Made by a program: the position numbers and the translations under genes | Shown: in pieces, positions 55,620 to 64,000 of the stretch | Layout: every line of letters starts with the position of its first letter | Numbering within the stretch: the stretch's first letter is position 1 | NCBI RefSeq assembly: GCF_015223065.1 | Contig: NZ_JADFBY010000001.1 | Location: forward strand, 558,001-622,000 | Length of the DNA: 64,000 bases | From: Mucilaginibacter sp. JRF | Lineage (GTDB): Bacteria; Bacteroidota; Bacteroidia; Sphingobacteriales; Sphingobacteriaceae | Direction of reading: 5' to 3' | The notes under the pieces: model-generated | Database searches by the model: none | Seen by the model: the letters and a program-made list of their open reading frames with translations, nothing else | What the model was told of the DNA's origin: nothing

Positions 55620-55868
55620 TCACCGGTCAGGATAGAGCCTTTTGATGTAAGAAGAATTCTTTTTTCTGATCTTTAATATAGCGTCTCGTTTGATCTGCCG
55701 AACCCGCTCCGGGGAAATTCTGAGCTCTCGCGCGACAGCGTCTATTGATGACGGAATTCGATTTCTTAGTCCAAATGTCATTTCCAGGATCTTACGTTCA
55801 CGACCTTTAAGAGTTGATAAAATATGATCTACACTTATGTCCGCAGGAATTCTGTAGATTTTTAGCAT
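55620..55868 (-). CDS. Stand-alone sigma-70 region 4-like protein
   Basis: An 82-residue protein that is almost only a sigma region 4: LKGRERKILEMTFGLRN then SIDAVARELRISPERVRQIKRDAILKIRK, with the RVRQIK recognition helix of -35 binding. Regions 1-3 are absent. It could be a transcription regulator, a remnant of a sigma factor, or an anti-/co-sigma type protein. It starts 53 nt upstream of no partner gene; the adaptor gene ends 34 nt upstream on the same strand. Confidence 0.7.
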   Translation of the reverse strand: MLKIYRIPADISVDHILSTLKGRERKILEMTFGLRNRIPSSIDAVARELRISPERVRQIKRDAILKIRKKNSSYIKRLYPDR

Positions 55869-55902
55869 TCCATTGGTTTAAGGCGGTCAGGAAAAGGCCC
55901 GG

Positions 55903-56997
55903 TTATTTACCGGCCGCGGTTACCTTGCTGCTATCACGAAGGCGTTGTATACCTTCTGTAATTACCTTATCGCCCTCGTTAATGCCATTAAGCACAATAA
56001 CATTGGCGTTTACACGCGGACCAAGTGTTACTTTATGTTGCAGCGCTATACTATCCTGCGCGGTAAACACAAAGAACTCACCCATTTGCTCAACTACCGC
56101 TTTGTAGGGTATTTGTATACGATCGCCCGAATCATTGTTCAATACCTGTAACACACCACTCATACCATCCTTTAACTCCTTATTAGGATTAGGGAACTGT
56201 ACCCTTACAATAATGCTACCTGTCTGGTTGTTCACACCACGGTCCACAGCTAATATTTTGCCTTTACTGCCGTACATCCTGCTGTTTGAAAGTTGCAGTT
56301 TAAAGGTGCTGCCGGTGCTGCTATTCATCAGTTTATAAAACCTGTCAAGCTGCTGCTCGTTGATGACTACTTGAACACCTATCGGATCTTCATCCGAGAT
56401 GGTATTTAACAAAGTTGTGCCCGGTGTAACCAGGTCGCCCACACTAACTTGTGATATCCCGATACGACCGGTAAACGGCGCAACAATGATCGTGTATGAA
56501 AGATCTGCGCGGGCCATTTCCAGGCCCGCATTGGCAACAGCAAGCTGGCTTTTGGCAGTTTCGTAGGTAGCTGATGCCTGGTCAAAAGTTTGGCGGGCGA
56601 TCGCGTCATTTTTTAACAACATACTGTAACGATCCATATCCTTTTTTGCCAATACTAAACTCGCTTTTGCATTAACGACATTGGCTTGTGCCTGCTGATA
56701 TGCCGCCAGGTGTTTACGGGGGTCTATCTCATATAAGGGCTTTCCTTTTTTAACGATCTCGCCTTGTAAAAAAAACTTACCGGTTACCGTGCCCGATACC
56801 TGGCTGAATAATTCAACAGTGTTAAGTGATATCACTATTCCCTGAAAATTATCGTAATAGAACGCGGGAGTTTTCCTGGCTTCAATTATGCTTACTTGTG
56901 TTGCAGATGGTGGGGCTGCTTTTTGTTGTTTGCTACCACAAGCCGACCATATTAATGTGGCGGTTACAGCCAACATACATAAATAGTTTTGTTTCAT
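55903..56997 (-). CDS. Efflux RND transporter periplasmic adaptor (MFP/HlyD family)
   Basis: A 364-residue membrane-fusion lipoprotein from ATG 56997; lipobox LIWSAC gives Cys20. It has a lipoyl half-motif (QVSGTVTGKFFLQGEIVKKGKPLYEIDPRKH), a helical hairpin (AYQQAQANVVNAKASLVLAKKDMDRY), a second half (IVAPFTGRIGISQVSVGDLVTPGTTL) and C-terminal beta barrel. An adaptor links an inner-membrane RND pump to an outer channel, but no pump or TolC gene is next to it here. The BamA-like barrel gene is directly upstream. Confidence 0.92.
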   Translation of the reverse strand: MKQNYLCMLAVTATLIWSACGSKQQKAAPPSATQVSIIEARKTPAFYYDNFQGIVISLNTVELFSQVSGTVTGKFFLQGEIVKKGKPLYEIDPRKHLAAYQQAQANVVNAKASLVLAKKDMDRYSMLLKNDAIARQTFDQASATYETAKSQLAVANAGLEMARADLSYTIIVAPFTGRIGISQVSVGDLVTPGTTLLNTISDEDPIGVQVVINEQQLDRFYKLMNSSTGSTFKLQLSNSRMYGSKGKILAVDRGVNNQTGSIIVRVQFPNPNKELKDGMSGVLQVLNNDSGDRIQIPYKAVVEQMGEFFVFTAQDSIALQHKVTLGPRVNANVIVLNGINEGDKVITEGIQRLRDSSKVTAAGK

Positions 56998-57061
56998 ATT
57001 TAAGTTATTCTGGCAGATATGTATTCCATTTTTTTGATGATCGGGGAAACATAAACGGTTG

Positions 57062-58453
57062 TTAAAATGCCTGACCAATGCCGAAGAAGAACAATTTATC
57101 CTCTTTCGATAAGCCGTAATCGAAGGAGATGATGGTCGACTGGTTCCAGGCAATGCGCGCACCTGCCCCATAGGAAGTTTTAATGTTTTTAAAGCTGAGG
57201 TCCTGCCAGCGGTCGCGCACGGTGCCCGCATCAAAGAACGGCGCCACGCCAAAGCCAAAGCGTTGCTTGCCAAAACGTGCTTCCGCTAACCTGACCCTAA
57301 GTTCCAGGTTAGCGAACCAAAGTGATCTTGCCAGGAACCTGTTGGCGCGGTAGCCCCTCAACGATTGTTTTCCACCCAAAGAATTGATGCTTCCATCGGG
57401 CGACCATTGATCCTGAAACTCAAAGAATGGTGCGTTGTTACCGAATATATTGCCCACCGCAGCACGTCCGGCCAAAATGGTACGCTTACCAAAAGGAAGT
57501 TTTTGATAATACCTGCCCTGGATAAATACCTTATCGAAAGAAAATTGCGACCCGATGATCTGATCAGAGAACTCGTTGGCAAGCTCCACATAAGCACCTC
57601 TTGTAGGATCAGGTTCAAAATCACGGATATCATAGATCAGCGCGGTTTGTATCAGCGACACCCATCCACCATTGAGGCCTGATGCCCGTCCCTGATCGAA
57701 GTCCCTTTGCAGCAGCGAAAATCCGTTAGGTGCTTTTACAGCTTCTCCACTTCCCGGTTGAATGGCATCGGTTTCAAACTGTTCAAATGTTTTATAGCTT
57801 AGGTGCTGAATTTCATATCCGCCCATCACCCGGAACTTTCCTTTTTTACCTAAAGCATAGTCTGCCTTCAGGTTCAACATAAATTCCGTTTCACGAAAAC
57901 GGTTGGAAAGTGCATCAGTTACCTGCGCAGCCTCACCGGGGCCGCCGGGGCGTAAGGTTTTCCGGGCATTATCAAAATCCTGATACTTACCGAATGTAAC
58001 GCCCGGATTTGATGGTAGCCTGAGATCACCAAGGGTTTGTTCGGTAAGGCCAAAGTAAAGATTGGCCGGATTTTGCTGAAGTTTAAGATCGACCCGGAAA
58101 CGCCAGCGGGTACCTTTATAGTACGGTACATCAAGCCCTAATACCAGCTCTTTTGCATTAGACGTATAGTAGGCCGCATTGGCTTTCAATTTCATCAGGT
58201 ATGCCGTATAAGGAAATAGCGGGTTATCTTTCCGGCCGTTAAAGAACACATTGGTACGAAGGCCAATACCAAAGCCGGTAACCGGATCAGAGGACAGATC
58301 GGGCAGGCCGGTAACAAATGTGCCTTCCCTTTTTTTCTCGAGATCAGCATCTGACATCCGTTTGGATTTGATGAACGATAAGCTATCGGTAGTCTGCGCC
58401 ATTACCAAAACCGGGAAGGCGAGCATCAGGAAAATAATAAACAGATTTTTCAT
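57062..58453 (-). CDS. BamA/TamA family outer-membrane barrel protein
   Basis: A 463-residue exported protein, signal peptide ending VLVMAQ. No POTRA repeats are evident. The barrel shows the family signature GGKQSLRGYRANRF near residue 355 and ends with an alternating strand (ISFDYGLSKEDKLFFFGIGQAF). Such POTRA-less members occur beside efflux or lipid transport genes. It is 64 nt upstream of the adaptor gene on the same strand, so the two may be co-expressed. Confidence 0.85.
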   Translation of the reverse strand: MKNLFIIFLMLAFPVLVMAQTTDSLSFIKSKRMSDADLEKKREGTFVTGLPDLSSDPVTGFGIGLRTNVFFNGRKDNPLFPYTAYLMKLKANAAYYTSNAKELVLGLDVPYYKGTRWRFRVDLKLQQNPANLYFGLTEQTLGDLRLPSNPGVTFGKYQDFDNARKTLRPGGPGEAAQVTDALSNRFRETEFMLNLKADYALGKKGKFRVMGGYEIQHLSYKTFEQFETDAIQPGSGEAVKAPNGFSLLQRDFDQGRASGLNGGWVSLIQTALIYDIRDFEPDPTRGAYVELANEFSDQIIGSQFSFDKVFIQGRYYQKLPFGKRTILAGRAAVGNIFGNNAPFFEFQDQWSPDGSINSLGGKQSLRGYRANRFLARSLWFANLELRVRLAEARFGKQRFGFGVAPFFDAGTVRDRWQDLSFKNIKTSYGAGARIAWNQSTIISFDYGLSKEDKLFFFGIGQAF

Positions 58454-59185
58454 AGGATCTTAAATTAGTTGATCCTAAGCTCACAGTTGAATTAGGAGAA
58501 ATTCTGAATTTTTGCGATGTAATTAAAAATAGTTCAATAAAATAGCCAATAATTTACAATTATTAAAAATATATTAGATATTATTAAGAAAGTGATTAGA
58601 ACTAACGCGGGAAGTAAAGGGTAGCAGTAAATAGCTAACTTAAATAATGATCGCTCTGGGCTCTGTAGTGCCTGGCCGGAAAACTTATACATGGACAAAT
58701 AATCAGTAAAAGCCTTATCAGTGCAGATCTTACAAATTATAGACAGCCATTTTGAATTGTTTTATTACGGTTCATCGCTATTGACCGAACAACTCCCCAT
58801 TAAATAAGGTCTTTCCTGTCCTTAATTTACTTCTTAGCTTATTTAATTTGAGTTTTTTTTCGTTCAAAGTGATTGTTAATCACGGCAATACTTAGCGCGC
58901 CTGACGTTGCTTGCAGAGCGTTTGCAAATGTCAGGCTATTTTCTGCCCGGCTATTATCATCAGTGCGAGAAGCGGATAAAGTTAAACTGCTGATAGTATT
59001 AGTGTTTCTGCCATACACGTTCAACGTTGCTGAGTTAACAGCACAAATATTCGCAAGCTAAAATTTTAAGCAAGATGATGTAAAATAGTTATTAATTGTT
59101 GAGCTTTCGATGATCAGCGAAGTATCGCTACCATAAATAAGAATCTAACTGCAATTGAATTACTCGCGCTGTTTAAGTAATTAAT
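58454..59185. other. Intergenic stretch with no recognisable gene
   Basis: About 730 AT-rich bases between the divergent BamA-like and AraC genes. I see no open frame with a convincing protein, no tRNA, and no large repeat. It would hold the promoters of both genes. Confidence 0.5.
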
Positions 59186-59204
59186 TATATTTGATTTTTG
59201 CAAA
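59186..59204 (+). promoter_or_regulatory. Promoter -7 box and TTTTTGCAAA box of the AraC gene
   Basis: TATATTTG (59186-59193) followed by ATTTTTGCAAA (TTTTTGCAAA at 59195-59204). The upstream sequence of the partial AraC paralogue at 63844 is alike (TATATTTG at 63818, then ATTCTCGCAAA). TTTTTGCAAA also occurs twice in front of the SDR. Confidence 0.55.
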
Positions 59205-59214
59205 CCCAACAGAA

Positions 59215-60156
59215 ATGGATACAAAAACCCTTGATGATTTTTATAAAGAGGCTTCTGCCTTCCTTAACGCCGATCTTAGTAAGATACTTCCGGACGGCAT
59301 TGATAAGGAAGTAGGACACTTTAATGTTATTGATATAGCTGCTGTATTAAAGATACTTAAAGTGCGGCCAACCGCCAAAATGACTTATAACAGACGGGCT
59401 TATTACAAGATCAGCCTCGTACAAGGGCGGAACCGTGCGGAATATGCTGATAAGGTAATTGAAATAGAAGATCAGGCGTTAATGTTTGCATCCCCAAAAG
59501 TTCCTTATCATTGGTTTCCTGTGGATGATGAGGCCGACCGGGGCGGCTTTTTTTGCTTGTTTACTGCTGAATTTTTAGCGAAATCCAAGAGCGGGATAGT
59601 ACTGGATGATTTGCCAATTTTTAAGCCCGGAGGGTTCCCCTGCTTCCATCTGTCCGAACAGGATAAAGACGAAATTGCTGTTATATTCAGAAAAATGCAC
59701 AAAGAAATGCGATCGGATTATGCTTTTAAGTATGACTTGATACGCAATTACTTAATGGAGCTGATCCATTACGGACAAAAACTGCAACCCGCAACTGACC
59801 TGTACAGAGAGCATAATGCTTCCGGCCGTGTTTTTTCATTATTTAATGAATTATTGGAACGCCAGTTCCCTATCTCATCGCCTTTGCAAAGCCTCAAATT
59901 ACGTACTGCGCAGGATTATGCCAATCAGCTTTCCATCCACGTAAATTATTTGAACAGAGTATTGAAAGAGCAAACCGGCAATACGACCAAGAATTTGATC
60001 AGTAACCGTATTGTTCAGGAAGCGAAGATAATGCTTAAGCAGACCGATTGGAATATTTCGCAGATCGCTCATAGCCTTGGTTTTGAAGAAGTAGCACATT
60101 TCTCCAACTTTTTTAAAAAACAGACAGATTCCTCGCCTTTAACCTTCCGCCACTAA
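59215..60156 (+). CDS. AraC family transcriptional regulator
   Basis: A 313-residue protein from ATG 59215 (MDTKTLDDFYKEASAFLN). HTH: WNISQIAHSLGFEEVAHFSNFFKKQTDSSPLTFR. It is homologous to the regulator at 648 and to the partial one at 63844 (shared FYKEASA and KEVGHFNV N-terminus with the latter). It precedes an SDR, an MFS transporter and an MBL hydrolase on the same strand. Two TTTTTGCAAA boxes in front of the SDR are candidate binding sites. Confidence 0.92.
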   Translation: MDTKTLDDFYKEASAFLNADLSKILPDGIDKEVGHFNVIDIAAVLKILKVRPTAKMTYNRRAYYKISLVQGRNRAEYADKVIEIEDQALMFASPKVPYHWFPVDDEADRGGFFCLFTAEFLAKSKSGIVLDDLPIFKPGGFPCFHLSEQDKDEIAVIFRKMHKEMRSDYAFKYDLIRNYLMELIHYGQKLQPATDLYREHNASGRVFSLFNELLERQFPISSPLQSLKLRTAQDYANQLSIHVNYLNRVLKEQTGNTTKNLISNRIVQEAKIMLKQTDWNISQIAHSLGFEEVAHFSNFFKKQTDSSPLTFRH

Positions 60157-60165
60157 AAGGTTTTG

Positions 60166-60196
60166 TTTTTGCAAACATTGTTTTGATTTTTGCAAA
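60166..60196 (+). promoter_or_regulatory. Direct-repeat AraC-type binding site upstream of the SDR
   Basis: TTTTTGCAAA at 60166-60175 and 60187-60196, start-to-start 21 bp (two helical turns), each followed by a similar (C/G)A... tail. A third copy is at 59195 before the AraC gene. Spacing and direct orientation fit an AraC-family dimer. Confidence 0.65.
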
Positions 60197-60245
60197 GACA
60201 TTATAGTATACTCTCCTCAACTTTGTTCTATCAAATTAAAAGCAG

Positions 60246-61022
60246 ATGGAACTTAGTAAAAATACAGTGTTGATCACCGGCGGAACAAGTGGTTTTGGTT
60301 TCGAATTTGCCTCCAAACTTGTAGCTCTCGGTAACACGGTGATCATCACCGGCCGGAATCTTATTAAGCTTGAAGAAACAAAAACACTCCTGCCGGGTGT
60401 GCATGCCATTCAAAGCGATGTAAGCAAAAAAGAAGACATCATTAGTTTATACGACAGTGTTGTTGAGCAATTTCCTGATTTAAATATCCTGATCAATAAT
60501 GCAGGGGAAATGAGGAAGATCATACTTCATGACCACTACGAGTTGCCCGATATTACCCGCGAATTGGAGATCAACCTGATTGGCCCTATGCGGATGGTGC
60601 AACAGTTTTTGCCGCACCTCAAGTCAAAATCAAATGCTGCCATTATGAATGTCACCTCGGGCATCGCTTTAATGAGTTTGCCTTTAGCGCCGGTTTATAG
60701 TGCCAGCAAGTCTGGATTGCGCTCCTATACGCAATCCCTGCGGGTGCAGTTAAAAAATACTAAGGTTAAAGTATTTGAGTTGGTCGCACCAGGTTCATCT
60801 ACACCCTTGAATGACAGATTTAGAAGCGAGGCGGGACCCGCCGCAAGCGGCATAGTAGCCCCTGGAAAAATTGTGCAAGAGGGTATTGACGGATTGAAGA
60901 ACAATAAATATGAGATCTACCCCGGCCCTTTAAAACTACTCCGTTTTATTATCAGGTACTTTCCCAAATTTGTGCTTTCGCAGGCGAGCAAGTACGGCGC
61001 TAAAGATATGTTTGGCCAATAG
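60246..61022 (+). CDS. SDR family oxidoreductase (DltE-like)
   Basis: A 258-residue SDR. TGGTSGFG is at residues 11-18, NNAG at 84-87, Ser138, Tyr151 and Lys155 (YSASKSG). The C-terminal stretch (LKLLRFIIRYFPKFVLSQASKYGAKDM) resembles DltE-type members and is hydrophobic. It lies behind the AraC gene, with direct-repeat boxes before it, and ahead of the MFS gene. Confidence 0.92.
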   Translation: MELSKNTVLITGGTSGFGFEFASKLVALGNTVIITGRNLIKLEETKTLLPGVHAIQSDVSKKEDIISLYDSVVEQFPDLNILINNAGEMRKIILHDHYELPDITRELEINLIGPMRMVQQFLPHLKSKSNAAIMNVTSGIALMSLPLAPVYSASKSGLRSYTQSLRVQLKNTKVKVFELVAPGSSTPLNDRFRSEAGPAASGIVAPGKIVQEGIDGLKNNKYEIYPGPLKLLRFIIRYFPKFVLSQASKYGAKDMFGQ

Positions 61023-61113
61023 TACTTTATTATTATTCAACTGAAGCTTTATCCTCCTGCCTCTGGGCTAAACATTAGCTCAATACCAATCACCTACACA
61101 AAAAATTATTAGT

Positions 61114-62439
61114 ATGAACGATCAAATATCTTTATCACCAATACAGCCAAAAGTAGAACTGATGAGCGGCTGGCGCAGAACGGCTTTAATTATTGTCTTG
61201 TTTATGGTCAGCGCTTTTAGCCAGATTGACCGCATACTACCTTTTATCCTCGCTGAATCTATTAAAGCGGATCTGCATCTGAGTGATACGCAACTGGGAC
61301 TGATTACGGGTATAGCATTTGCCGTGATCTATTCCCTGGCCTCCCTGCCACTGGCGCGTTTAGCCGACCGGGGAGCATCGAAACAAGTGTTGGTGTGGTG
61401 TATATTAATATGGAGCGTGATGACAAGCCTGGGAGGATTGGCCGCAGGTTTTGTAACCATGGCTATTTCCCGCTTTGGAGTTGCACTTGGCGAAGCCGGC
61501 GGAACGCCAGCCGCGCATGCGATGATCGCAAAAAATTTCCCGGAGCATCATCGTGGGCGGGCTATCGGGATATTTTCTATGGGTATCCCTTTAGGTACAA
61601 TGATTGGGTTTGCTGCCGGAGGCTGGGCAAGTGATCATATTGGCTGGCGCGTTGCACTATTTGTAGCAAGCGGCATCGGGCTGTTGTTGGTTGTGCTGGT
61701 AATGACATTTGCAGGAAAAACTGGAATATTACCACAGCATAGTAGTAACAGCACTGGCAATATTTTCACCACCGGCCGGGAACTTTTGGCCAAACCCGCA
61801 TTTTTATGGATGTTCATAGGAGCAAATTTTTTAGGTTTTGCCGCGGCTCCGTTTTATTCATTTACAGCTCCGTTCCTGATCAGGACGCACGGGTTAACAG
61901 CCAGCCAGGTAGGGTTATCATTTGGCTTATTACAAGGGCTAATGGGCATCATCGGTACCGTGGTTGGCGGCCGGTTATTTGACAGAGCGGTAAACCGGGG
62001 TGCCAACCGCTTGCTTCATCCGCCCGCTTTGCTTTTCGGCGTAGCAGGAATCACCACCGTGGCGGGGCTTTTAGCGCCAGAAGGCTGGATGGCCATAACC
62101 CTTTTCGTACCCGGTATGCTTGCATTTGCCTTCCTGCTTCCATTTGCCTTCAGCGCAGGCCATCTAATTGCCGGGCCCGGTAAACAGGCTTTATCATCCA
62201 GTCTGCTTATGATCGCTTCGGGGTTGTTAGGTCCGGCATTATCACCGCTGCTTGTAGGAATGATAAGTGACGCGGTCGGCGTAATCAAAGGCGTTAACGG
62301 TCTTCGCTGGGGAATGATGGTCATTCCTGTTGCCAGCATATTTAGCAGCATCGCAATTTTTATCGCCAGTAAACAGGTCGGCTCATTAATGTCCGGAAAG
62401 CGAGGCATTGAACGTGTTCAGACTCCTGGCAATAATTAA
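61114..62439 (+). CDS. MFS transporter
   Basis: A 441-residue 12-helix major-facilitator. The N-terminal half has the sequence SQIDRILPFILAESI and the loop motif RLADRGASKQ, with an acidic GEAGGTPAAHAMIAKNFPEHHRGRAIG (spinster-like family). Predicted inner membrane. It follows the SDR by about 90 nt. The substrate is not evident, probably a product or substrate of the SDR. Confidence 0.92.
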   Translation: MNDQISLSPIQPKVELMSGWRRTALIIVLFMVSAFSQIDRILPFILAESIKADLHLSDTQLGLITGIAFAVIYSLASLPLARLADRGASKQVLVWCILIWSVMTSLGGLAAGFVTMAISRFGVALGEAGGTPAAHAMIAKNFPEHHRGRAIGIFSMGIPLGTMIGFAAGGWASDHIGWRVALFVASGIGLLLVVLVMTFAGKTGILPQHSSNSTGNIFTTGRELLAKPAFLWMFIGANFLGFAAAPFYSFTAPFLIRTHGLTASQVGLSFGLLQGLMGIIGTVVGGRLFDRAVNRGANRLLHPPALLFGVAGITTVAGLLAPEGWMAITLFVPGMLAFAFLLPFAFSAGHLIAGPGKQALSSSLLMIASGLLGPALSPLLVGMISDAVGVIKGVNGLRWGMMVIPVASIFSSIAIFIASKQVGSLMSGKRGIERVQTPGNN

Positions 62440-62615
62440 ACACACCAACTATTGTTTAGCCATGACCATGGCATAGGGATAGTCAACAAGTCTTTTTACA
62501 GAGTAAAAAACGCTTAATAATTATAATCCGGCGATGTTATTCAAAGCGAATGATTTTAAATATAATATCTTTAATTACAATTTTCCGTTATATCAAATCA
62601 ATCCTCTGCTCACAA

Positions 62616-63719
62616 ATGAAAATTACCGATTCCTGGCGTATCCTTGCAATTTTTTTGTTGTTTATCTTACTTTATATTCCCTTCGGTTGCGGGATCGTAC
62701 CATCATTGGGCAAAAATCCTGAAGACGAGGCGCTGGACGTAATCCGCAATCAGCCCAATTATAAAAATGGACAATTTCAAAACTTATCTTATGATGACGA
62801 TACAACCGCAATCAAACGCAGTGGTATTTGGAAGCAGTTTTTTAATAAGCCTGATTCAGTATCGCCGCCCAGGCAGCTACCATGGGTTAAAACAAATTTA
62901 AAAACATTGCCTGATGCCAGGCCAGTTGTAGTTTGGTTCGGGCATTCATCTGTATTAATCAAATATCGTGGCATCAATATGCTCATCGATCCCATTTTTA
63001 GCAGTAATGCGGGCCCTGTCCCTGGTTTGATAAAGGCTTTTAACGGAGCTACACATTATAATGTAGAGGATATGCCGCCCATTGATGTGGTTATTATCTC
63101 GCACGATCATTACGATCATCTGGATTACCGCACCCTCAAAAAGTTGCGCAATCAGGTTAAAAAAGTTGTGGTGCCATTAGGCGTAGGTTCGCATTTAAAG
63201 TATTGGGGCTATAAACCTGAACAGATCGTTGAACTTAACTGGCACGGGTCGTACAAGCTACCCGACGGTTCGAGTGTTACTGCAGCACCGGCAAGGCATC
63301 GATCGAACCGCACTTTAAAAATGAATCAAACTTTGTGGGCCTCCTATGTAATTAGGATCGGAGATCACCGGATCTTCTACAGCGGCGATAGTGGTTTTGG
63401 GCATCACTTCAAAGCCATAGGTTCGCAATATGGTCCATTTGACCTGGCAGTTATGGAATGCGGGCAATACGGGCCAAACTGGCCACACAGCCACATGTTT
63501 CCGACTCAAACAGCCCAGGCAGCATCAGATTTGCAGACTGATATTATGCAACCGGTACACTGGGCCAAATTTGCCGAAAGTTCGCATATCTGGAACGAAC
63601 CGGTCAGGCAACTACTTCCGGCGGCGGAAAAGTTAGGAATCACTGTGATCACCCCTTACATAGGAGAACCTTATGTGATAGGTACCACTCCTGTACGCAA
63701 AATTTGGTGGGAACTATAG
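62616..63719 (+). CDS. MBL fold metallo-hydrolase (UlaG/NAPE-PLD-like)
   Basis: A 367-residue hydrolase from ATG 62616, with an N-terminal hydrophobic helix (LAIFLLFILLYIPFGCG; membrane anchor or lipoprotein-like). Metal motif H163-D-H165-Y-D167-H168 (ISHDHYDHLD), then PARHRSNR and FYSGDSGFGHHF, MECGQYGPNWPHSHM as in NAPE-PLD type members. It probably faces the periplasm. It ends the AraC-SDR-MFS cluster. Confidence 0.9.
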   Translation: MKITDSWRILAIFLLFILLYIPFGCGIVPSLGKNPEDEALDVIRNQPNYKNGQFQNLSYDDDTTAIKRSGIWKQFFNKPDSVSPPRQLPWVKTNLKTLPDARPVVVWFGHSSVLIKYRGINMLIDPIFSSNAGPVPGLIKAFNGATHYNVEDMPPIDVVIISHDHYDHLDYRTLKKLRNQVKKVVVPLGVGSHLKYWGYKPEQIVELNWHGSYKLPDGSSVTAAPARHRSNRTLKMNQTLWASYVIRIGDHRIFYSGDSGFGHHFKAIGSQYGPFDLAVMECGQYGPNWPHSHMFPTQTAQAASDLQTDIMQPVHWAKFAESSHIWNEPVRQLLPAAEKLGITVITPYIGEPYVIGTTPVRKIWWEL

Positions 63720-63843
63720 CGGCCCTGTCACCTGTAAAATATCAGTACCGAGATAGGCAACGATTCTGGTAATTTGCTCCAATCATATATAGTTCCAAAT
63801 GATCAATGATCTTTTTCTATATTTGATTCTCGCAAATAAAAAT

Positions 63844-64000
63844 ATGAAGATCACCACAGTTGAAGGGTTTTATAAAGAGGCATCAGCATCTTTAAATAAA
63901 GACATCAGCCAGCTATTACCCGAAGGGCTTACTAAAGAGGTGGGGCATTTCAATGTATTTGATGTGAGCGAATTGGCCAGGCTTGTTAAAGTAAGGCCAA
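63844..64000 (+). CDS. AraC family regulator (partial, 3' end outside window)
   Basis: The first 52 codons only: MKITTVEGFYKEASASLNKD, then QLLPEGLTKEVGHFNVFD. It is clearly homologous to the N-terminus of the regulator at 59215, with the same promoter layout (TATATTTG at 63818-63825). The HTH lies beyond the window. Confidence 0.8.
   Translation, partial: MKITTVEGFYKEASASLNKDISQLLPEGLTKEVGHFNVFDVSELARLVKVRP

Noticed and set aside
58839..59024. Open frame of 61 codons on the minus strand in the gap before the AraC gene
   Set aside because: Composition (Ser/Thr/Asn-rich, no domain) and the absence of a promoter or neighbours argue against a gene.

Overview
The window comes from a Bacteroidota chromosome, most like the Sphingobacteriaceae (Mucilaginibacter/Pedobacter type). 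The evidence is a SusC/SusD pair, a type IX secretion substrate with its PorV partner, DUF4249 and TonB receptor genes, LytS/LytTR regulators, and many promoters with the phylum's TAnnTTTG -7 element. Most of it is accessory: small regulator-plus-enzyme modules, few housekeeping genes.

Layout. 1-6.1 kb: short-chain dehydrogenases (SDRs) paired with AraC, Crp/Fnr and HxlR regulators, and a TetR-esterase pair; several intergenic palindromes look like operators. 6.3-18.3 kb: a propeller-type transcription regulator, a 2593-residue subtilisin-like type IX substrate and PorV, then a MaoC hydratase. 18.8-28.9 kb: a long regulatory leader and a five-gene operon (below). 29.2-34.2 kb: a large hybrid histidine kinase and a small outer-membrane barrel. 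34.4-37.3 kb: a TPP-riboswitch operon with an unusual gene set (methyltransferase, AIR-synthase-like protein, ThiE-like protein, Trm112-like zinc protein). 37.4-38.2 kb: a decayed integrase and a possible attachment-site scar. 38.2-44.6 kb: an AraC regulator, and a TonB receptor/DUF4249 pair divergent from a LytS/LytTR system. 44.7-54.3 kb: a minus-strand run of oxidoreductases (GMC dehydrogenase, aldehyde dehydrogenase, ABM-membrane protein, MBL hydrolase, two pirins), then an aldo/keto reductase and an ABM protein that shares an upstream box with a TetR gene. 54.4-58.5 kb: a 2-hydroxyacid dehydrogenase, a stand-alone sigma region 4 protein, an efflux adaptor and a BamA/TamA-like barrel. 59.2-64 kb: AraC, SDR, MFS transporter, MBL hydrolase and the start of another AraC paralogue.

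The most notable system is at 19.2-28.9 kb. A Bacteroidota promoter drives a SAM-I riboswitch with a terminator, followed by a 31-codon leader ORF ending CNNACCC and attenuator-like hairpins. A second copy of the promoter then drives a 27-codon leader ORF ending CCCICCC. The Cys-codon tract of that second ORF is complementary over 21 positions to a segment about 130 nt downstream. After this come susC, susD and three paralogous polytopic membrane proteins. By my count the encoded proteins are very poor in Cys and Met (mature SusC: no Cys, four Met in about 985 residues). I infer an uptake system for a sulfur-containing nutrient, induced by sulfur starvation and gated by SAM (riboswitch) and probably by cysteine (ribosome stalling on poly-Cys leader peptides). 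The riboswitch, peptides and complementarity are read directly from the sequence; the substrate and the cysteine response are inference.
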